64,000 bases of DNA from Chirona hameri (GCA_036785665.1 JAXIVJ010003110.1:34451-98450), one strand, 5' to 3'. Shown: positions 11,372 to 34,169, numbered from the stretch's first letter. The notes: generated by a model not told the origin, from the sequence alone. Program-made: numbers and translations.

Positions 11372-12445
11372 TTAACCCGCGAGTTACTGGGGTATATTTC
11401 ATAACGCGACTTACGGGGGGGGGGAGCTATTTCCCCCCCCCTCTGATCTCCAGAACTACTGGACCAAATGTAAAAATTCAAACGGCATTCGATAGCCCTG
11501 GGAAATTTATCGAGGGAAACATAATATTGTTGGCCTCGAGGTCACCGATGACGTCACAGGTCAGGTCAAGTACAAAATGTTTGACCGTGTCAAAAGGTCT
11601 CGATGGATGGAATTGTCGCGCAAAATTGTGATATTAAACGCATAAGCTGTCGATAAATCGGTATGATTCGTGTGTCTAACACTTCTAAGTACCTTTCTAA
11701 GCTGTTTATGACCTTGGGTCAGGTCAAGGTCACCCGAGGTCACGAGGTCAAACTGCAGATTACGGTCATTAGGCATTGTAACACATGTTTATGGGTTTGT
11801 TTTTCGTCTAGAACGCGAAAAATGACCTTAGAACATTGTTTGTTCCATATAAATAGAAGTAAAAAGCAAAAATGGAAATGCGTTTTTTATGCATAGTAAT
11901 GCTGTGAGAAGTGGTCGATTTTTGTCATTTAAAGGTTATAACTCGGTCATTTTTAAAGATATCGATTTTAAATTTGGTACACATATTCACCGCATACGTT
12001 TCGATCACATATATTCCGGTTTTTGGATAATTCTGATTTTTCTTTAAAATTTTGTAAAAAAAAAAATTGGATTTCTCAAAATTTTGAATAAAAAAAACAC
12101 TCAAAAATCCGAGAAAGCAGTTTGATAGCCCGGTATATTGTCAGTAATTTGATGTAAGACAATTGAGTTTATCTTAAACATCGTACCTTTGACAGCGTTT
12201 TCCGCAAACCATTATTTTGCAACAAAAACCGAAGAACATGACGTCAATCTGACGTCATTCCCGGTTGACTTATCATAACCTCATATTTTTCCTTTTGCCA
12301 ACATGTGTAGAATTGATGTGAGAGAAGGTACTGCAAGTTTGGTGACGATACCGGTGTTCGTTTAGGAGTTATGGCAAAATAACGGGAGGGGGGGGGCAAA
12401 AAATAGCCCCCCCCCCCCCCCCCCCCCCAGTAACTCGCGGGTTAA
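11372..12445 (+). mobile_element. TTAA-flanked (piggyBac-like) element, family A
   Basis: Element 11376-12441 is bounded by TTAA on both sides and has inverted ends CCCGCGAGTTACTGGGG. Long G and C runs lie just inside both ends. The interior is AT-rich with GGTCA-containing stretches and no transposase frame, so it is non-autonomous. An inverted full-length relative is at 26166-27243. TTAA duplications with CCC ends fit the piggyBac superfamily. Confidence 0.8.
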
Positions 12446-13206
12446 CCCGGGCCTTTGCGCCGAACACGAACTGCAGGGGGGTTGATTTCCGCCCCCCCCC
12501 CCCCTGAGATCTCGAAAACTGCGCTACGTAGCGAGAAGCCGAAAATGGCATTTGATAGCTTGATACATGTTCTATCGAAAGTATTTTAGTATTGTTTTAG
12601 GTCAGGTCAAAATTGAGGTCACCAGAGGTCATCAAAGGTCAAATTTTCCAGTTTTTTATCTCCTGTTTTAGGACATCGCTCCAGATATTCCCATATATCT
12701 CAGAAACTATGCCAGTTAGAAACAAACCGAAAAAAGCAAACGCCAGCCAGTGAAATTTGCAATCGCTAAGGTGTCCTCAAATTTGATCCCAGGTCAATAT
12801 TTGAGGCTCCAGAGGTCAAAAAAGAAAAAAATGACGTTTTTTTGCTAAATCGTTTTTCGCTATTAACTTTTTATGTAATAAAGATAACGGAAAACTGTTT
12901 ACGCCATTGTGTTTATCTTGTCAAGGCGCTTTGAATGATGTACATGGTGACCTTGTTAAGTTAACTTAAAAAAATGCCCTCAGGTCACGGTCAAGTGGTG
13001 ACCCAAGTAGGGCATGTTACACATGGGAAGACGTGTCTCGACGAGACAAACACATTGATGTCTGTTTCACTTCTCTATCTGAATTATGTCAGGAGTTATT
13101 GACAGGTGTGCGAAAACCCGGCGGCGCTGCGCGCCGCCGTTTTTTCGCTATCTTTGAAAAACCTGAGGGGGGGCGGAAATCAACCCCCCTGCAGTGCGCG
13201 GGTTAA
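12442..13206 (+). mobile_element. TTAA-flanked (piggyBac-like) element, family B
   Basis: Element 12446-13202 shares its left TTAA with family A and ends at TTAA 13203-13206. Inverted subterminal arms read CTGCAGGGGGGTTGATTTCC near the left end and the complement near the right. The interior has repeated AGGTCA motifs. A related copy lies at about 61080-62191. Confidence 0.75.
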
Positions 13207-14103
13207 TAGTGTTGAATGCATGTACAATGCCGACGTCGTGTGCATAGTTTCATTGTGTTGCATAATATTCCGCACTGTGTAAGAAATATACACAGTTCTC
13301 TAAAAAAGAGAGGTATTTGTGTTTTGGGCCATACTTTCCATCCAAAACCTTAGATTGCGGCTATTATCGCACAAAGGTATACTGCATCTCCTGCATAGGC
13401 AAAGGTCAAGGTCAGGTCAAGAGGTCTACAAAAGCCATGCGACGCATGTTGTATGGGTTATTTTACACGTATAATTCGATAGTAGCAGCCATGTTCACAA
13501 TATGACCCCTTATAATGGCCCTCAGGTTGAAGGTCAGGTCACAAAAGGTCAAAATTTGAAATTGATTAATCTAAATAAAGAAGGCATGTTTCTGGACCAG
13601 CCTTGTCTCCGAAATACAGCGGTGACATTTATTTGTCTGTATCTGGTCACTAAAAGCAAAACAAAAAACATAACTTAAAAAAATGACTCAGTCATTTTCA
13701 GAGTTTTCAATTTTTGAGTGAGTTACTTATACTTAGGGAAAACTCAGTCAAAAATAAAGATATTGCTTTGAAATTTGTTTTTATATCTTCCATACTTGGT
13801 TCTCCAATATATTTTTCGTTTTATTTAATATATTGCAAGCAAATTATTTTGTGGAAACGTTTCCGAAAAAAATCAGTTTTATTTGATTTGGGGGTCAAAA
13901 ATCCAAAATTTTGCAAATCCGAAATAGCCATTTTTAAGAGAATGTCATTTCCTTTCTTTTGACGTGTTTTACTTGCAATTTGCATTACAACTTTATTTTC
14001 TTCAATTTGTCAAACATTTATCGTTTTCCCACCAAAAACGGCATGACATGACGTCATTAAAACGTTATTATCTCCCAAAGTACTACATCAATTTAATTAA
14101 AAT
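13207..14103. repeat. Degenerate relative of TTAA family D
   Basis: 13530-14100 parallels the interior of the element at 62455-63343: a GGTCA block, then the CTTAGGGAA...CAGTCAAAAAT segment and a CATGACGTCAT block near the right. Clean ends were not found. 13400-13425 holds tandem AGGTCA motifs. Confidence 0.5.
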
Positions 14104-14286
14104 TTGGTGAGAAGACTTAGAATTGATGGATCTCATACATGTATCTCATGGATCTCATACTTTGGAATTGACAGGCGGTGCCTCCTTTTGTGTACGGCAC
14201 AGTTGTACAATCGCCTCCCACTGAAGATTCGCGATTTATCCCTGGGGGCTTTTAAGCGTGCGGTATCCGAACTTTTAGTTGTGTGA
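14104..14286 (+). pseudogene. 3' end of a CR1/L2/jockey-type LINE ORF
   Basis: The frame ending at 14286 contains AQLYNRLPLKIRDLSLGAFK followed by a short hydrophobic tail and stop, the typical C-terminus of non-LTR retrotransposon reverse-transcriptase ORFs (W/YN-LP--IR---S---FK). Only the last 60 residues or so are present, so it is 5' truncated. The clade is not determined. Confidence 0.6.
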
Positions 14287-16197
14287 AGCGAGGAAAATGA
14301 GTGTGTGACTGCGTGTGTATGTGTGCATGTTTTATTTTCTATAGCTTGTGTGTGTAATTCTATATTCATTTGATCTGATTGTGTGTTGTATATTGTCTTG
14401 TAGTGTTGTATATTGTCTGTGTGTCTTTTTTAACATCTCTCTTAACCCTGACCTGACACTCGGAATAGCCATTTTAAAATGGAGTGTTTTAATTGTTTGT
14501 GTTTTGTTTGTGTTTGTGTTTTAAGTGTTTTAATACAATACAATCTTATTATTTTATAATTTTGCTGATAAGAAGAGGGTAAAATAAGAGATATTGTTCT
14601 TTAGATACAATTCATGTGGTAGATCATTTAATTTCATACTATTTGTTTAAACAAGTTTGTAAGATTTTTGTTGATTTCACCTGAAACTTGTTCTTCGTGT
14701 ACTCTAAGTAGAACAACATGATGATTCATAGGCTGTCACTGGTGAACAAAAATTGTGTTGTGTTATGATTTTATTTAAATCCCAATGCCAATTGATGTTT
14801 TATCCTGAGCTCCAGTCTGTTTTTATAAGTTTGCAACATTTCAATTTCCTAAGAACCTTTTGTGTGGTTTCAGATGCATTATTGCTCTGAGTTTGCAAAC
14901 ATCTTCTGAACTGGATGTCGATATTTGCCACCAATAGCCTCTTGTGTGCAAGAATTGCATTGGCAAGATTTGTACCAGGCTTATCATCTCACATAGGTAT
15001 GCCATAAATGTGTGTTAATGTACTACTGAATTTTGCAAAGCACTTCATTGCTTTACCATGTGATTGATAACATTGAGTTACTTTGAAGTAGAGGTCGGGT
15101 GTATGGAGTCAGCTTTTGCAATTGTGCTCGTGCATGGCAGATTCCATGTTTTTTCCGCTGTCATTTGATCATACCTCACACAAAAAATATAAAAATAATT
15201 GATTAAATTCGAAATTCATCAGCACCACTACCTAATTAAACTAATTAGCTTAATTAGCTATAATAAAATTATTATATCTCCCAAACAATATGGCCAATTT
15301 GAAGGTACCTACCCCCACTAAATCGACTATAAGGATCTAAACAAAAATCAGTTGGGTAATTAGTAATTACCCAATTTCTCGACCAATCAGATTTGAGCAC
15401 GATATATTTCCCAAACATATGTTTTTTTATTAAGCACACTTTTAAGACCAAATTTGGGGTCTGCATTTTCAATCAACCAAAAAATTGCTCTCTTGCACCA
15501 AAACTGAGAAGATCTGAATTTTGGCCAAATTCACGGGGGAGCTTATAACGTTAAAACGGAAAACTGTTGGTGCTGATGGGTTTCGCAGGATATTTTTTCC
15601 CCCATTTTTTTTCTCATCGAATTGTATATTATTACATCGAAAAAAGACCGAATGACCAATACCCGGAACAAACAAAAAATGAATACCCGACCTCTATTTG
15701 AAGAAGGTACCTAGTCAACCTAAATGATGTGTTCAAGGATATGTTTCCTGTGTCAACATCTCAAAAGGTCACATTTCTGGCCTCTGGGTATACTGTTAAT
15801 ATTACAACTTTACAAATTGAGAACTGAAATAGACTGAGGAGAGAATTAAATGCGTAGGAGTTTCTGACTCGCAACATGAAACTGATACCACTGCCAGTTG
15901 CTTTCACTTTCAAACCTTGAAACCAAACCGCATTAGATTGATTGTTTTTCCATGGATCTCATACTTTAGAAATGCATTCACAATCCCAGTGGGCCACTTC
16001 TTGAAATCTGTGATCCCGATAGATCACTCAACAAATTTCCAAACGGATCCAAGATCTCTGTGTATGTCGGATCTGGGATCCCAGCAATCTGATCCCGGAC
16101 TCTGTTCTTTATTCGATCCACACACCTGTGTGGCTAAGAGTGTCTTGCACTAGTCAGTGCGCGAAGCGAAACCGTGTCTGCTTGAAACGTTCCCGCC
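14287..16197. other. Intergenic, no gene recognised
   Basis: AT-rich sequence upstream of MYG1. TG-rich stretches follow the LINE fragment to about 14540; 16000-16120 has a cluster of GATCC words also seen at 63650-63880. No coding or RNA feature could be supported. Confidence 0.5.
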
Positions 16198-16304
16198 TTG
16201 CCAAAACGGGAAAAGAGTGGGGCGGTCACGTTTTCGAACTGGCCTGGGGGACAATATCGTTCAAGCCAGTATGTGTATTGTGTGATGGTTGACTGCAACG
16301 GCGG

Positions 16305-16327
16305 CTCATGTTTTTTTTTTGTTGCAG
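16305..16327 (+). promoter_or_regulatory. Possible splice acceptor of a 5' UTR intron of MYG1
   Basis: A T10 tract followed by GTTGCAG stands 11 nt before the proposed MYG1 start codon. It looks like a 3' splice site and would make the in-frame codons upstream (back to 16198) intronic. Confidence 0.5.
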
Positions 16328-16338
16328 CTACGAGCACC

Positions 16339-27836
<11,498 letters not shown>

Positions 27837-28084
27837 TAATCGCTCCTACCTCGCATCTCACTGCAATACAGAGCCGTGTGTTAGTGTGTCTTTGTTGGGA
27901 GTACTGATAACCCACGCTGTTTGATCTGAGAAGTGAGGTCACGAGGCATGGAGAGAGCAACTGTGGAGACCGGAACGGAATCGGTCAAACTTCGGCGTCC
28001 TATCCCTCAGGCATTTCATCCCGAGTCGGCGGGAAGCATAGCCCATCAGTCAGGTCATGAATACGATTACTGAATAGATGAGCA

Positions 28085-28090
28085 AATAAA
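28085..28090 (+). terminator. Poly(A) signal of MYG1
   Basis: AATAAA 249 bp past the MYG1 stop; the only canonical signal noticed before the downstream gypsy provirus. Confidence 0.6.
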
Positions 28091-28107
28091 GCACAGGGCC
28101 TACGCTG

Positions 28108-28138
28108 GATCTCAATTCAAAACTGGTGAATTGAGATC
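28108..28138. other. Perfect 12-bp stem hairpin
   Basis: GATCTCAATTCA, a 7-nt loop, then the exact complement. It sits 18 bp after the MYG1 poly(A) signal. It does not match the histone stem-loop consensus. Confidence 0.8.
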
Positions 28139-28334
28139 TGGGAGTGGTCACTGCTGAGTGCTGTTCTCCGGAAACAGAGAAAGAAAGCAACTTAAACAAT
28201 ATCTGAGACTATGCACCCTATTCGGCGGCCCTTGCCCTCTCACTGACGGCTACCCAATGGTCCAACGACAATTATTCCCTTGCCCGTGTCCCCAAAAGTT
28301 TCCGTATTACTGCCAGATAAGACCGCCTAGGTCG

Positions 28335-28613
28335 TGTAAGAAGACTCAATCTCACAAGTGTTCGTTCTCTATTTACACTCCGTATCCACGGTCACCATTG
28401 CACAAGTCACACTCCTGAACCAGCTCCCGATGCCACGGACCGCATCCTCGCGTCTCCTTGGCCCAGATCAAACTGTCCCGCCACGCGGCGCGGCGCCGGA
28501 AGCCAGCTGACAATTGTCGCCACTCAGCACGTTGCCTTAGTAACCGCCGGGTACATCTCATGCCCGGCGGATCCTTCACGAGGACGCAACCACTAAAGTA
28601 TTACCTACCTACA
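28335..28613 (-). repeat. 3' LTR (279 bp)
   Basis: On the minus strand it starts TGTAGGTAGG and ends CTTCTTACA, the TG...CA form. It is intact and serves as reference for the split 5' LTR. Confidence 0.88.
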
Positions 28614-28627
28614 CTCCTTCCCTCCTA
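28614..28627 (-). promoter_or_regulatory. Polypurine tract of the gypsy element
   Basis: Read on the minus strand, AGGAGGGAAGGAG directly precedes the 3' LTR. This is where plus-strand DNA synthesis would be primed. Confidence 0.8.
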
Positions 28628-28707
28628 TTGAAAGACACAGAACACGATAATCGAGCAGTACCACTTTACACAGAACACAGGTCACATGAACACACATCTA
28701 GGCACAA

Positions 28708-29118
28708 CTAACAGTCCGAGTCATACCGCTGCGGTGGGCGCACCCTGCGTCCGGAACGAGTGAACACTGGATGAGCGGGCTCAGGACACTCAGCCACGAC
28801 TGGCGGCGGTCCGACATTCAGAGGCGGCGGAACAGGCGCCGGTCCGACACACGGAGGCGGCACCGCGACACAGGCTGACGAACAGGCGGCGCCTCTCGCG
28901 GGAACACTGGTAAAGCGGGCAGAACAGGCACGGCGGGCATGCGAAACGCGACAGGCAGACCGGGGACACATAGAGGCTGCCGAAAGGGTGGCGCCTCTCG
29001 AGGCAGCATAGGCACACCCGGCAGATCAGGCACAGCGGACAAGCGAGGCGTGACAGGCAAACTAGATCTGTTGCCGGAGGCATCCCTCCGATCAGCGCCC
29101 TTCCCGACAGTATTGTCC
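28708..29118 (-). pseudogene. gypsy pol C-terminal tail
   Basis: The minus frame ending at 28708 finishes HPVFTRSGRRVRPPQRYDSD, the characteristic tail after gypsy integrase (TRSGR-VRPP-RY). Upstream, near 29080, another frame reads RSSLPVTPRLSAVPDLPG with proline-rich repeats. Frames are shifted relative to each other. Confidence 0.75.
29043..29118. repeat. Left arm of inverted repeat flanking the virus-like insert
   Basis: About 76 bp matching the complement of 32934-33012 with a small indel. It is gypsy pol sequence, so the two arms are two copies of the same pol segment in opposite orientation. Confidence 0.85.
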
Positions 29119-30553
29119 CAGATCAGGAAAGAGGATCTGGAGGACTACAGTGACAGGTTCAACGACCTCCAGAAGGACCTCATGATCATAGACAGGAGGA
29201 TGATGGAGATCGAGGGCTACGCCGACGAGCTGGAGGCGCTCGAGAAGCAGGCGATGGAGACGGACATGGAGGACTACAGGAAGAACTACGAGAGGTTCTG
29301 CAAGGCCTACACCAAGCTGTTCAGCTTGGAAGGGAAGATGGCCTCGGACATGAAGGACAGCTTCATCAAGGGGAGCAGCAACATGACCCTGAACATGACC
29401 ACCGTGAAGGACGACGAGGTGGTCCAGAGGATCAAGGAAGACTTCAGGACGTTCAACGCCGAGGCCTACTACGACGACCTGAAGGAGGAGCTGTCGGAGA
29501 GGCTCTCGTCGAGGGAGCTGGCCAAGAAGTACCCGATGACCATCAGGAACTTCCTCGTCGGGACCAATCTGGAGGAGATGCGGACCAGGTGCCTGTCGGA
29601 GGCCTGGTCCGTGAGGAAGAGGTTCCTGAGGTCGGGCCCGAAGCTGAAGCTCCCGAAGGTGCTGAAGTACTCCAACTTTGGTCATGCTGGGGTCCGTCGG
29701 GGGCAGCTCCGTGCCGATCTTCGAGAGCTACGGGAGCATCGAAGTCATCCTCCCGGACGGGACGGTGAAGCTGAAGCCCCAGGGGTTGTCGGATCTGATA
29801 AGGAGGGACGAGGAGGCCCCCCGAGAACCGGGAGGGGATCGGGATCGACATCGAGGCAGACTCCATCTTCATCGAGAGCGTCCTGGAGGACCTGTCCGGG
29901 GCCTCGTCGCCCGGATCTGATAAGGAGGGACGAGGAGGAGGCCCCCCGAGAACCGAGAGGGGATCGGGATCGACATCGAGGCAGACTCCATCTTCATCGA
30001 GAGCGTCCTGGAGGACCTGTCCGGGGCCTCGTCGCCCGAGTTCCAGGAGAGGATGAAGTACAAGACCCTGACCAGGAAGGAGGAGGCCATCATGAAGCTG
30101 AGGGGCCTGGAGGTGTGCTACGAGGCCAGCGAGTTGGCCAAGAACCTGTCCTTCCTCGAGGGCAGGAGATTCGAGAAGAGCAAGAAGTTCACGGTGATGA
30201 AGGAGTTCCAGGAGAGGAGGTACAGCCTCGTGGTGATGGCCGGGAGCCGCCTGACCTCGGAGAAGCAGATCAGGTGCAAGGTCATGTCCAAGTGCGGGGA
30301 GATCTACAGCGACAAGTACCACTCCTTCGTGAACTGGAGCGAGGGGATGTCGATGGTGACGAGGTGGCTCACCATGTCGGCGGCGGACATGAACACCATG
30401 CTGACGCTGTTCGAGAAGGCCGTCGTCCTCTTCTCCCACTACCTGGACTGCCTCGAGGAGGGGGAGGAGAGGAAGATGGAGAACATCCTGGAGGTGATCC
30501 AGACCAGGAAGTTCACGATGCCCCTCCTGATACTGATGGAGATGAGCATGCTG
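29119..30553 (+). pseudogene. Endogenous bunyavirus-like L polymerase fragment, part 1
   Basis: About 1.4 kb of GC-rich coding sequence in the plus direction, opposite to the gypsy genes. Blocks include EDYSDRFNDLQKDLMIIDRR, ELAKKYPMTIRNFLVGTN and, in a later frame, FEKAVVLFSHYLDCLEEGEE. It is charged and Met-rich with no cellular family that I recognise. The frame is broken near 29670 and around a tandem duplication of about 125 bp (29790-30040). Taken with part 2 it is read as the N-terminal and pre-motif region of a segmented negative-strand RNA virus polymerase; part 1 alone would not identify it. Arginine is almost always AGG. Confidence 0.55.
29790..30040. repeat. ~125-bp tandem duplication in the virus-like insert
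   Basis: Two copies starting GGATCTGATAAGGAGGGACG at about 29790 and 29915, differing by a 3-bp indel and one base. It adds a frame disruption. Confidence 0.9.
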
Positions 30554-31137
30554 AAATATCATCAGTTGGTTTTAATTATTGGTTTAAATTGGTCATTATT
30601 TTGATGCTATGTGATAGTGTAAATCATGTTGATATGGTTATATATACTGCAGTTATGTCTATGTATGTATTTCATATTGTATTGCTTCACTTAAGATAAG
30701 GAGCAGTCAGCAGAGTAAGTGATGTAGTGAAGTACTCTTTAAGTTTGTGAAATACAAAATTGATTTATTATCAGCTAATGATTATAAAGTGGGTTTGAAA
30801 AGCACCCAAACTCACACTCTCACACTATAACATTGTTTGGACGCCTTTATTATGTAGTTGCTAGGATTTGTTTTTCTCGTCAGATGTGACTGACTCGTAA
30901 GAGGATGAGTCGACTCAACAGTGACTTGAGCGGCATCCAGACGACTCAACTTTGACTCAAGCGACATCCATGTGACTCAACTCTGACTCAACTCAACTCC
31001 TCTATTTTTCTTAAGTGACTCGACTCTGACTCAAGTTGAGCCCCTATTTTTCTTAAGCGACTCAACTCTGACTCAAGTTGAGTTGAGTCAGTTTTGAGAC
31101 AAATTTGACTCACCGACTCTGAGTCAAGCACAACCCT
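30554..31137. other. AT-rich interruption of the virus-like insert
   Basis: About 580 bp of sequence with a different composition, including repeated GACTCAACTCTGACTCAAG units at 30900-31130. No clear terminal repeats or target duplication were found. It is either a later insertion or a fragment joined at integration. Confidence 0.55.
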
Positions 31138-32370
31138 GTCTACAACTCCATGATGGGCATGATCTCGGACAAGAACAGGATGATTGTCGACATGATGAAG
31201 GACCCCATTCGGAGCAGAGTCGAGGCCTTCGTGCGGGTGAAGCAGCTGAACTGGGCCGTGAAGCTGAAGAGCATCTACAAGGAGAAGGTGATGGAGAGCA
31301 TCAAGGCCAGTGTCGACGTCCACGGACTACGACAAGATCATGGTGCCGCCCATCTTCCGGGAGAAGGGGGAGGAGGTGGAGTTCTCGTTCGTGATGAACG
31401 ACATGTACCTCGGGAACCTCTCCCAGAAGGACGCGGGCTTCACGGGCCAAGCCCATGATCGAGAAGACGGTCCTCGAGGAGATGCATTACCTCTGCATCC
31501 GGGACCTCGAGAACCTGAACGACGACGTGACCGTGGACAACATATACAGCACCAAGGACGAGAACCACAGGTACAGCAGAACTTCATCATGCTGGCCGCC
31601 AAGAGGATCAAGGAGAAGGTCCTCAATGACCCCAAGTACCACTCCATGATGGCCAAGAAGTTGACGGACACCTGCAAGGAGGCCATGACGATGAAGGCAT
31701 CTCTGTGAGAGTTCAGGACCATCTCGAACACCCTCCCGTACTCCAGGAAGCCCAGGAACAAGTCCACCTTCCTCACGCTCGACGAGATGGCCAAGGACGT
31801 CGGGACCTCCCTGCTGATGCAGATTGTGCCCAGGGCCAACCTCGTGGAGGCCTTGATCAGCATGTTCTCCAAGTCCCAGATCGGCGGGCCCAGGCAGATA
31901 ATGATCCAGTCGTGCGCCTTGCGGATCCACGTGAGGCTGCTCGAGCAGATCCTGGAGGTGATGTGCCACCTGCACCCCAAGGAGATGATCACCAAGAGCA
32001 GGCAGAAGGAGGGCATCCAGTCGAACACGGCCTCGAGGCACAAGCAGATCGTGCTGGAGGTTATGAAGGGCAGGACCAAGAAGAGGATCCCCCGATGGCC
32101 TCCATCGTGTCCGACTGCTCCAGGGAGCCAGTGGCCATGGCCATGTTCTCCTACTTCCTGATGGCCCTGGAGTTCCCGCCGGACCTCGAGGACCACTTCC
32201 TGACGGTCTTTAAGTCCTCCAAGAAGCACATCATGTTCCCCGAGAACCTGAAGGAGAAGTGGACCATGAAGGCCGACTCGGAGCTGGAGGACAGCGAGAC
32301 CCTGCAGTGGGCGAGGGAGCAGTCGAGGGTGAACTCGTACACGATGAGTGTCTTCTCCAGCATGGGCCAG
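31138..32370 (+). pseudogene. Endogenous bunyavirus-like L polymerase fragment, part 2
   Basis: Contains the diagnostic blocks. At about 31868-31897 the frame reads FSKSQIGGPRQI, matching the K-Q-GG-R-(E/Q) pre-motif A of bunyavirus L proteins, followed by HPKEMITKSRQKEG. In a second frame SIVSDCSREPVAMAMFSYFL (Asp at 32113) fits palm motif A. A third block near 32330 ends in SVFSSMG. Frameshifts near 31315, 31450-31590, 31705 and 32090 break it; motifs C to E are absent. It is an old non-functional copy. Confidence 0.6.
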
Positions 32371-32424
32371 AGGTACCGGCGCAGCAAACTGAAGAACTGT
32401 TTTCGCAGAGTCCCTGTGAGCGAC

Positions 32425-32456
32425 ACACCCGACAGATTAACTAAATCCTCCAACAC
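32425..32456 (-). repeat. Displaced copy of a gypsy pro-RT linker segment
   Basis: GACAGATTAACTAAATCCTC plus flanks is repeated at 33050-33080, where it lies in its normal place after the protease region (minus frame VLEDLVNLSG). It marks a junction between virus-like and gypsy sequence. Confidence 0.8.
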
Positions 32457-32960
32457 GAGTGATGAAGGCTGTGTGCGAACTGCTAGACATTCAGCAGTCT
32501 CAGACTTCGAGCTATCATCCTATGGGGAACTCGATGACGGAACGCGCGAACCGCACGATTCTGAACATGCTGGCAAAGTTTGTTGAGCAGCATTCGTAGT
32601 GGGATATGCACCTCCCGATGTTAATGCTGGCGTACCGGAGCCAGGTGCATGACAGCACTGGGTACTCACCATTTGTTCTGATGTTCGGGCGAGAGCCTCG
32701 CCTTCCAGCTGAGGTTGCACTGAGAGACCGGCCGGCAGTGGACCGAGCGCCGACCTTTCCACAGTACATTGAAGATTTGAGACTCTGAGACTGACGTTCA
32801 AAGACGTGGTGCGGCGTGATCAGACTTCGCATGACCGAAACAAGGCACTATATGATCGCAGGTTGAATGAGCGGTCGTACCGTAACGGTGACAAACGTCG
32901 CAGTGTTGTAGTACACCACAATCGTTTAAAGCCGGACAATACTGTCGGGAAGGGCGCTGA
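32457..32960 (+). pseudogene. gypsy integrase fragment, inverted
   Basis: Plus-strand reading, opposite to the rest of the provirus. Near 32480-32560: QTSSYHPMGNSMTERANRTI, then a TAG at 32597-32599, then MLMLAYRSQVHDSTGYSPFV, MFGREPRLPAEV and, shifted, VVVHHNRLKPDN. This is the end of the integrase core (including the catalytic Glu) and the C-terminal domain. Confidence 0.85.
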
Positions 32961-33047
32961 TGATTGGAGGGATGCCTCCGGCAACAGATCTAGTTTGCCT
33001 GTCACGCCTCGCTGTGACAGGCAAACTAAATCTATTGCCGGAGGCAT
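32934..33047. repeat. Right inverted-repeat arm and pol hairpin
   Basis: 32934-33012 mirrors 29043-29118. Immediately after it, 33013-33047 is an inverted copy of 32972-33006, giving a hairpin with arms of about 34 bp that share TTGCCGGAGGCAT-type ends. Confidence 0.88.
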
Positions 33048-33054
33048 ACCAGAC

Positions 33055-34017
33055 AGATTAACTAAATCCTCCAACACGCCACTCCCTGAGCTGATCGTCT
33101 CACACTCGGACTCCCGGCCATCCGTTTCAATCGAGAACTCTGTTTCCACGACACCCAAATATTTACCTCTCGGCACTGAAACCGACGATGTCACATTTCG
33201 CACAACTGGAACGCTGCCGCCCCGCTGTAAATCAACCACACCGTCCAAAAACGTCAAGCCGCTCACAGCAGCCTCTGCGCTAAACACAGCCTGTCCAACG
33301 AAATCACCCTCAGAGGCTACCTGGGATAACAACTTCACAGTACGGGGGTATCGCATACGTCTCACGGACTGACACTCTGCACACCCGCACCTCAGCTCTC
33401 CGGTTCGGCACGTGAGCCGCAGACGACACCACAATGACCGGCTGAGTCGGCCTTTGGTCGGACGACGGCTTTGCAATTAAACGTTTTGAGGACAGGTCGA
33501 TGATGAACGGATATTGTGCAAAGAAATCCATCCCCAGAAGGCAGTCAATGGGCCCGATTTCGTCAGACACAAACATAGGATACGCCACCTCATCTATCAC
33601 AAACTGCACTGTACAGCGACCGAGCAACCGTAATGGCTGCTGTGTCGCGGTCTTTGCCGTTATATCACACGCCTGAAGCGGCGGACGTGCGGTGATCTGA
33701 CTATGAATCCTGCTGTTCACAATGGTTATAGCGCTCCCGGTATCAACAACCATCCGTGTTGGCACATCATTTACCACACCTGTGACAACGATATCTGATG
33801 ACGACGCCCGGCTGTCGTTCAAAACCCCTGCCCTCGGCGGCTCATATTCAGGGGAGCGCGCCCGCCGCTGTGAGCGTCCTCCCCTTCGGCGTTTCCCGAG
33901 AAACATGTCCGCTGAATATGGCCTATTTTCCCACACCCGAAGCACCTGGCCGCCCGGAAGCGACACTCGGGTTTGGAGTGACCTGGCTGACCGCAACAGA
34001 CATCTCGACACAGACAC
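33055..34017 (-). pseudogene. gypsy aspartic protease and linker
   Basis: The frame from 34017 to 33310 carries MVVDTGSAITIVNSRI (active-site DTGS) and IGPIDCLLGMDFFAQYPF, both typical of Ty3/gypsy retropepsins. A shifted frame to 33055 continues with ASEGDFVGQAVFSAEAAVSG and VPVVRNVTSSVSVPRGKYLG, the usual linker before reverse transcriptase. The RT itself does not follow. Confidence 0.85.
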
Positions 34018-34169
34018 ATTGTCACACTCCTGGCGGGCCCCCCCCGCCCCGCCTGACCCACTCTGGTAGCATTGGCCACCTGCAGTTCCGGCTGTTCAAT
34101 ACAGTTCAGAATCAGTTCCAACATCGGTGATGCAGGGGCGGTATCACCAACTGCCCGCACGGCCTCCAC
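33819..34169 (-). pseudogene. gypsy gag nucleocapsid (zinc knuckles)
   Basis: CFGCGKIGHIQRTC is a perfect CX2CX4HX4C knuckle; the preceding CCGQPGHSKPEC is an imperfect one. It overlaps the protease frame, as in gag-pro frameshift elements, but upstream frames are also broken. Confidence 0.85.

Noticed and set aside
29119..32370. Intact viral polymerase gene
   Set aside because: Several frameshifts, a duplication, an AT-rich interruption and missing motifs; only a degenerate remnant.
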